A DNA stretch of 64,000 bases from Deltaproteobacteria bacterium (GTDB taxonomy: Bacteria; Myxococcota_A; UBA796; SXON01): the NCBI GenBank assembly GCA_947445035.1, contig CANFCK010000002.1, forward strand, positions 62,001 through 126,000, given 5' to 3'. The position numbers were made by a program, and so were the translations under genes. Under the pieces are notes generated by a model. The model was not told the DNA's origin. It ran no database searches and worked only from the letters and a program-made list of their open reading frames with translations. Of the stretch, positions 60,729 through 64,000 are shown piece by piece (within the stretch, counting starts at the first letter, position 1; each line of letters begins with the position of its first letter).

Positions 60729-62526
60729 TGCGGGCGTCCCCCACGCGCCGCGTCACCCCGTGGGCATCGAGCCACTCCAAGAGCGGAATCGCCGTGCGCC
60801 GGCTCTGCCCGGTGAGCGCCTTGAAGCTGGCCGGCTCCAGCGTGCGCTGGTCCACGAAATAGCCTCGCACCGCCTCGGTGAGCTGCGCCAGGACCGGACC
60901 GAAGTAGACCCTACCCGCGATCACATCGATCTCGCCTCGGTCGCGGAGCAGGAAAACCAGCGCTTCGTGGTCCGGACGCTCGGCCGTGATCTCGGCGCCG
61001 TCGTAGCCAGCCGCCTCGGCCAGAGCCAGCACTGTCGCCCGCCACACGGCCTGCTCGACGGTCAGGCTCACCTGCCAATCGGGCAACCGCACGCGGCCCC
61101 CGTCGAGTCGGACGCGGCCCTCCGTCGCCTCGCGCTCGAGGAAGCTCAGAAAAGACCGCTCATCCAACGCTCGCAGCGCGCCCACCCAAGCGACCTTGCG
61201 GTTGACCCCCGGCGAGAGCGGCTCGGCCGCGTGACGTTCCGCCAGACCCTCGCGCAAGGCCTCCCGGAAGGCGGCAACTGCGGCATCGGCGTACCGGCGC
61301 TCGCCCAGCCGGGTGCCGACCAACGCACCGCACCGCGAGACGCACTGCCCCTCCGTCAGTCCGAGGGTCCCAGCCCGCTCCAAATACACCAGCCGGTCGC
61401 CCCCGGCGAGTCGATCGAGCTCTACGACCGCCTCAGCGTGGCGACGTTTCCGGATGACGGTGGTCCACGGGTCGAGGATCACGCCCCCGCCGAGCGTGGC
61501 CGCCGGCGACGCCCTCCGCACCACGAAGCGATCGCCCGGCAAACAGGGGAGTGGCTCTCCGAGATGGAGCTGTCCGCGAATGGAAGCCCCAGGCTCGAGA
61601 CCCTCGACGCCGATGGGGTACAACCGGCCGCTCACCTCGCGCGTTCCATGCAGAACGAGCACGCCGGGTTCGCCGACGAGGAGCGGCGACGACTCGAGAT
61701 GATCGTAGGTCACATCAATCACGCGGCTGTCTTCGACGGCGCCAGGAGACGTCACCCAGATCCCGCGCCCCACATCGTCGATCTCGATGCCGGTGAGGTT
61801 GAGCGCCGCCCGGGAGCCCGCCGTCCCCGCGGTGACTGCGCGCCCGTGGACCTGGATGCCCCGAACCCGCGCCCGCTGCCCCCCGGGGTAAACTTCGACC
61901 TCGCCACCGTCCTGCAAACGACCGCCCCAAACGGTACCGGTGACGACGGTTCCGAAGCCTCGGCGGACGAACGCCCGGTCCACCGGCATCCGAAACGGGC
62001 CGCCCCCCCCACGCGCCGACGTCGGCAGCGCGCCGAGGACCGCTCGAAGCGACTCGATGCCGCGCGCGCTCACGGTGCTCGTGGCCACAATCGGCGCGTC
62101 CGGCCAGGGAGAATCCGCCAGCAGCTCGCGCAGCTCGTCAGCGGCCAGCTCAAGAAGTTCGTCATCGACGAGGTCGGCCATCGTCTGGACGGCGATCAGC
62201 CGCGGCACCCCCAAAAGGCGCAGGACCGCCAAATGTTCCCGGGTCTGTGGCATCACGCCTTCCACCGCGCTGACACACAGCATCACCGCGTCCATGCCCG
62301 TTGCCCCAGAAACCATGGTGCGAACTAGCTTTTCGTGGCCGGGCACGTCCACCAGCCCCGCCACCCGCCCGTCCGGCAAGACCAGCGGCACAAACCCAAG
62401 AACGATGGTGATTCCCCGCGCTCGCTCTTCGGGAAGCCGGTCGAGATCGACACCGGTGAGGGCCCGGACCAAGGACGTCTTGCCATGATCGACATGACCC
62501 GCAGTGCCGAGGACGAGGTCCGACAT
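60718..62526 (-). CDS. selB: Selenocysteine-specific elongation factor SelB
   Basis: The 602-residue protein has the G domain VLGTAGHVDHGKTSLVRALTG and DLDRLPEERARGITIVLGF, VDVPGHEKLVRTMVSGA, the SelB-specific DRAFVRRGFGTVVTGTVWGG and C-terminal winged helices (FLLRDRGEIDVIAGRVYFGP, TGQSRRTAIPLLEWLDAHGVTRRVGD). SelB brings Sec-tRNA to in-frame UGA with a SECIS element. The G4 motif reads TMAD rather than TKAD: Met is encoded at 62179-62181 where Lys normally recognises guanine. That could weaken GTP binding or reflect a sequence error. No selA, selD or selC was found here. Confidence 0.9.
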   Translation of the reverse strand: MSDLVLGTAGHVDHGKTSLVRALTGVDLDRLPEERARGITIVLGFVPLVLPDGRVAGLVDVPGHEKLVRTMVSGATGMDAVMLCVSAVEGVMPQTREHLAVLRLLGVPRLIAVQTMADLVDDELLELAADELRELLADSPWPDAPIVATSTVSARGIESLRAVLGALPTSARGGGGPFRMPVDRAFVRRGFGTVVTGTVWGGRLQDGGEVEVYPGGQRARVRGIQVHGRAVTAGTAGSRAALNLTGIEIDDVGRGIWVTSPGAVEDSRVIDVTYDHLESSPLLVGEPGVLVLHGTREVSGRLYPIGVEGLEPGASIRGQLHLGEPLPCLPGDRFVVRRASPAATLGGGVILDPWTTVIRKRRHAEAVVELDRLAGGDRLVYLERAGTLGLTEGQCVSRCGALVGTRLGERRYADAAVAAFREALREGLAERHAAEPLSPGVNRKVAWVGALRALDERSFLSFLEREATEGRVRLDGGRVRLPDWQVSLTVEQAVWRATVLALAEAAGYDGAEITAERPDHEALVFLLRDRGEIDVIAGRVYFGPVLAQLTEAVRGYFVDQRTLEPASFKALTGQSRRTAIPLLEWLDAHGVTRRVGDARIKG

Positions 62527-62560
62527 CCCCTCGGCCTATCCGGCGCGCTACGCTCATGAT

Positions 62561-63073
62561 GTGCGCGTCGCCTGCCCGGACTGTACCAACCCTCTCGATG
62601 CCGGCCCCGGCGAGGATGTGGTCTGCCCGGCGTGTTTCACCCGGTTCGAGGCGCCGAGCGCCGCCCAGGTGCCTCGACGATTCGACGTGTACCTGCCCGA
62701 TGGCGCGGTGTTGCCACGCCAGAGCCTCTACGCCGTTCGTGAGGCGATCTACACGGGTAAGATTCCGATCACCTCGCGTCTGCGTCCCGACGTCGGCGCC
62801 AACGAACTGATTCCGGTATACGCGCTGCCCTGGTTTGCTCAGATCTTCGCGCTGCTCGGCATCGAGCCCCCCGCGCACACGGGCACCCGGCGAATCGCCG
62901 GCTGGCAGGGCATCCGGAAAGAAGGACCGAAGGCACGGCCGCCCCCGCCGCAGTCGGCCGAGCGGAAAGTGCGCGGAATGGTTTCGGACGCCTCAGTGCC
63001 CGCGCTCTTGGCGATCGGCGTCATCGCCTTTCTGGTGGTCCTCGTCGGCATCGCCATTGTCATCGCGATCTGA
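62561..63073 (+). CDS. Zinc-ribbon membrane protein with GYF-like region
   Basis: A GTG at 62561 starts VRVACPDCTNPLDAGPGEDVVCPACFTRFEA, a four-Cys zinc ribbon of the MJ0042-like type. Then comes RFDVYLPDGAVLPRQSLYAVREAIYTGKIPITSRLRPDVGANELIPV, resembling a GYF-2 type segment. The protein ends in one membrane helix (VPALLAIGVIAFLVVLVGIAIVIAI). It is 170 residues. Such proteins are common in myxobacteria but have no assigned role. It is divergent from selB across 34 bases and its stop abuts the convergent barrel gene. Confidence 0.65.
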   Translation: MRVACPDCTNPLDAGPGEDVVCPACFTRFEAPSAAQVPRRFDVYLPDGAVLPRQSLYAVREAIYTGKIPITSRLRPDVGANELIPVYALPWFAQIFALLGIEPPAHTGTRRIAGWQGIRKEGPKARPPPPQSAERKVRGMVSDASVPALLAIGVIAFLVVLVGIAIVIAI

Positions 63074-64000
63074 TCAGAACGTCAGAATCGTCCCGCCGCT
63101 GATCTCCGGGTACAAGCCCACATCTGCCAGGCCGGCCTGGATCAGGTCGAACTTGTCGCCAGCGAGCACGCCAACCCCGAGATCGAGGTTGAAACCAAAG
63201 TTATCGCTCACCATGAAGTCGCACCCGCCGCGCACTCGCCCCCCGAACGCGAAGTCGCCGTTGGCCGTGTAGACCACGGCGAGGAAATCGGCGCCCACGT
63301 AGGGCTGGATTGCCGACGTCGGCACCTTGTAGACCAGTCCGAGATCGATCGGCAGGATGGCGTTCCAATCTTGGATCTGCTCTGGCGTCTGCCCGGCTGC
63401 CTCCGCGATGGCCTGGCGCTCTTCGTCCGTGTAGTTCCGATTGGTCGACGCACCTTCCACTCCGGCCAGGACCACGAAGCGGCTTGACACGGGAATCTCA
63501 AGTTCGACGCCGTACGTCACGAAGTCCAGGGTGCCGTAGCGGGCGTAGCCGCCACGCACCAGTATCCCAAACTTCGCCGATGCGTCCTCGTCGATCCGCG
63601 GCCGCGGCGGCTCGTCGTCGTCCTCGACGCTGCTGACGCGCTTTTTGGGCGCCGGCGCTTCCTCTTCTTCCTCCTCAGCGTTTTTCCGGCTGGAGAACCG
63701 AGGGGCTTCCTCCTCCTCTTCCTCCTCCGCCTGCTTGCGGCCGCTGAATCGAGGAGTTTCTTCTTCCTCTTCTTCGGGCACCGACTTCCGGGCGGAGGCG
63801 CGCGGCGCCTCCTCTTCCTCTTCCGCGGCGGGCTTCGAAGGCTTGCGGGGTCGGACTTCTTCTTCTTCTTCGGGTTCCTCGGCGGTCTCGTCGTCCTCGT
63901 CCTCCGGCTCTTCGGCCTGGTCTTCCTCAACCACCTTGGCGCGGGAGCCCGCCGTCTTGGTGGGGGTCTTGGTGGGCGTGGTCGTTGCGTAGCGTTCGGA
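63074..64000 (-). CDS. Outer-membrane barrel-like protein with Glu-rich linker (5' end outside the window)
   Basis: The frame is open to the right edge, so the start is not in the window. The visible N-terminal part is a Thr/Lys/Pro stretch, then a long acidic linker with four imperfect units of EEEEE followed by APRxSxRK-like basic residues. The last 185 residues look like an eight-stranded outer-membrane barrel: ASAKFGILVRGGYARYGTLDFVTYGVELEIPVSSRFVVLAGVEG, NAILPIDLGLVYKVP, YVGADFLAVVYTANGDF and FGFNLDLGVGVLAGDKF. It may be a surface adhesin or porin of OmpA-like size. Function unknown. Confidence 0.6.
   Translation of the reverse strand, partial: SERYATTTPTKTPTKTAGSRAKVVEEDQAEEPEDEDDETAEEPEEEEEVRPRKPSKPAAEEEEEAPRASARKSVPEEEEEETPRFSGRKQAEEEEEEEAPRFSSRKNAEEEEEEAPAPKKRVSSVEDDDEPPRPRIDEDASAKFGILVRGGYARYGTLDFVTYGVELEIPVSSRFVVLAGVEGASTNRNYTDEERQAIAEAAGQTPEQIQDWNAILPIDLGLVYKVPTSAIQPYVGADFLAVVYTANGDFAFGGRVRGGCDFMVSDNFGFNLDLGVGVLAGDKFDLIQAGLADVGLYPEISGGTILTF
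63640..63930. repeat. Glu-rich and EEEEE/APRxSxRK repeat tract
   Basis: On the plus strand, runs of TTC and CTC triplets code for Glu on the minus strand, interrupted by Ala-Pro-Arg-x-Ser-x-Arg-Lys units repeated about four times. Such tracts expand easily and could change length between strains. Confidence 0.6.

Overview
This is a GC-rich chromosomal window with almost no non-coding DNA. It most likely comes from a member of the Myxococcota (former Deltaproteobacteria). Lipoproteins and secreted proteins carry long Asp/Ser/Thr/Gly linkers. One secreted hydrolase (8609-10351) ends in a Cys-containing, glycine-rich helix plus Arg-cluster tail of the MYXO-CTERM type. Other pointers are PilT, a PATAN-like/TPR regulator and a glycine-rich RRM protein. 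No tRNA, rRNA, CRISPR array or insertion sequence was seen, and no gene-free stretch exceeds 300 bases. Both edges cut a gene.

Layout. 1-2.6 kb: end of a lytic transglycosylase, an AlkC-type DNA glycosylase and a small unknown protein, all translationally coupled. 2.6-6.8 kb (minus): a beta-helix-like surface lipoprotein and a TonB-dependent receptor. 7-8.6 kb: RRM protein, cupin, small lipoprotein. 8.6-17.3 kb (minus): one tightly overlapping block running phaE, two phaC-type synthases, a broken acyl-CoA ligase, a lipoprotein, a beta-barrel protein, a lipoprotein hydrolase and a surface hydrolase. A phasin-like gene and phaR follow. I read this block as possibly linking extracellular ester breakdown to polyhydroxyalkanoate storage. 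18.4-24.3 kb: beta-carbonic anhydrase with a poly-C frameshift, three tandem AIM24 genes, rbgA, and a sulfatase-like gene interrupted by stop codons. 24.4-30 kb (minus): solitary methylase-specificity fusion, DprE1/DprE2-like pair, GluQ, SDR. 30-37 kb: alaS, pilT, recA, cinA, ruvX. 37-41.4 kb: a MoaB fusion and eutB-eutC-eutL. 41.4-50 kb: lipoprotein, Mrp, DUF502, ThiO, a degenerate receiver protein, pabB-thiE and a degenerate AAA+ regulator. 50-55 kb: LysM transglycosylase, moeA, thioesterase, maf, yggS. 54.8-64 kb: PEGA-like membrane protein, two unknown proteins, nuclease lipoprotein, Wzt-like ABC ATPase plus glycosyltransferase, selB, zinc-ribbon protein and a barrel protein with a Glu-rich linker.

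Three loci between about 12.8 and 24.3 kb carry disruptions inside otherwise well-conserved coding frames: a TGA in the ligase, a short C tract in the carbonic anhydrase, and two TAGs in the sulfatase-like gene. These are either real lesions or consensus errors, and raw reads are needed to tell. The window holds no obvious defence island. Its most unusual content is the PHA/hydrolase block, the triple AIM24 operon, the reduced eut operon and several regulators with degenerate active sites.
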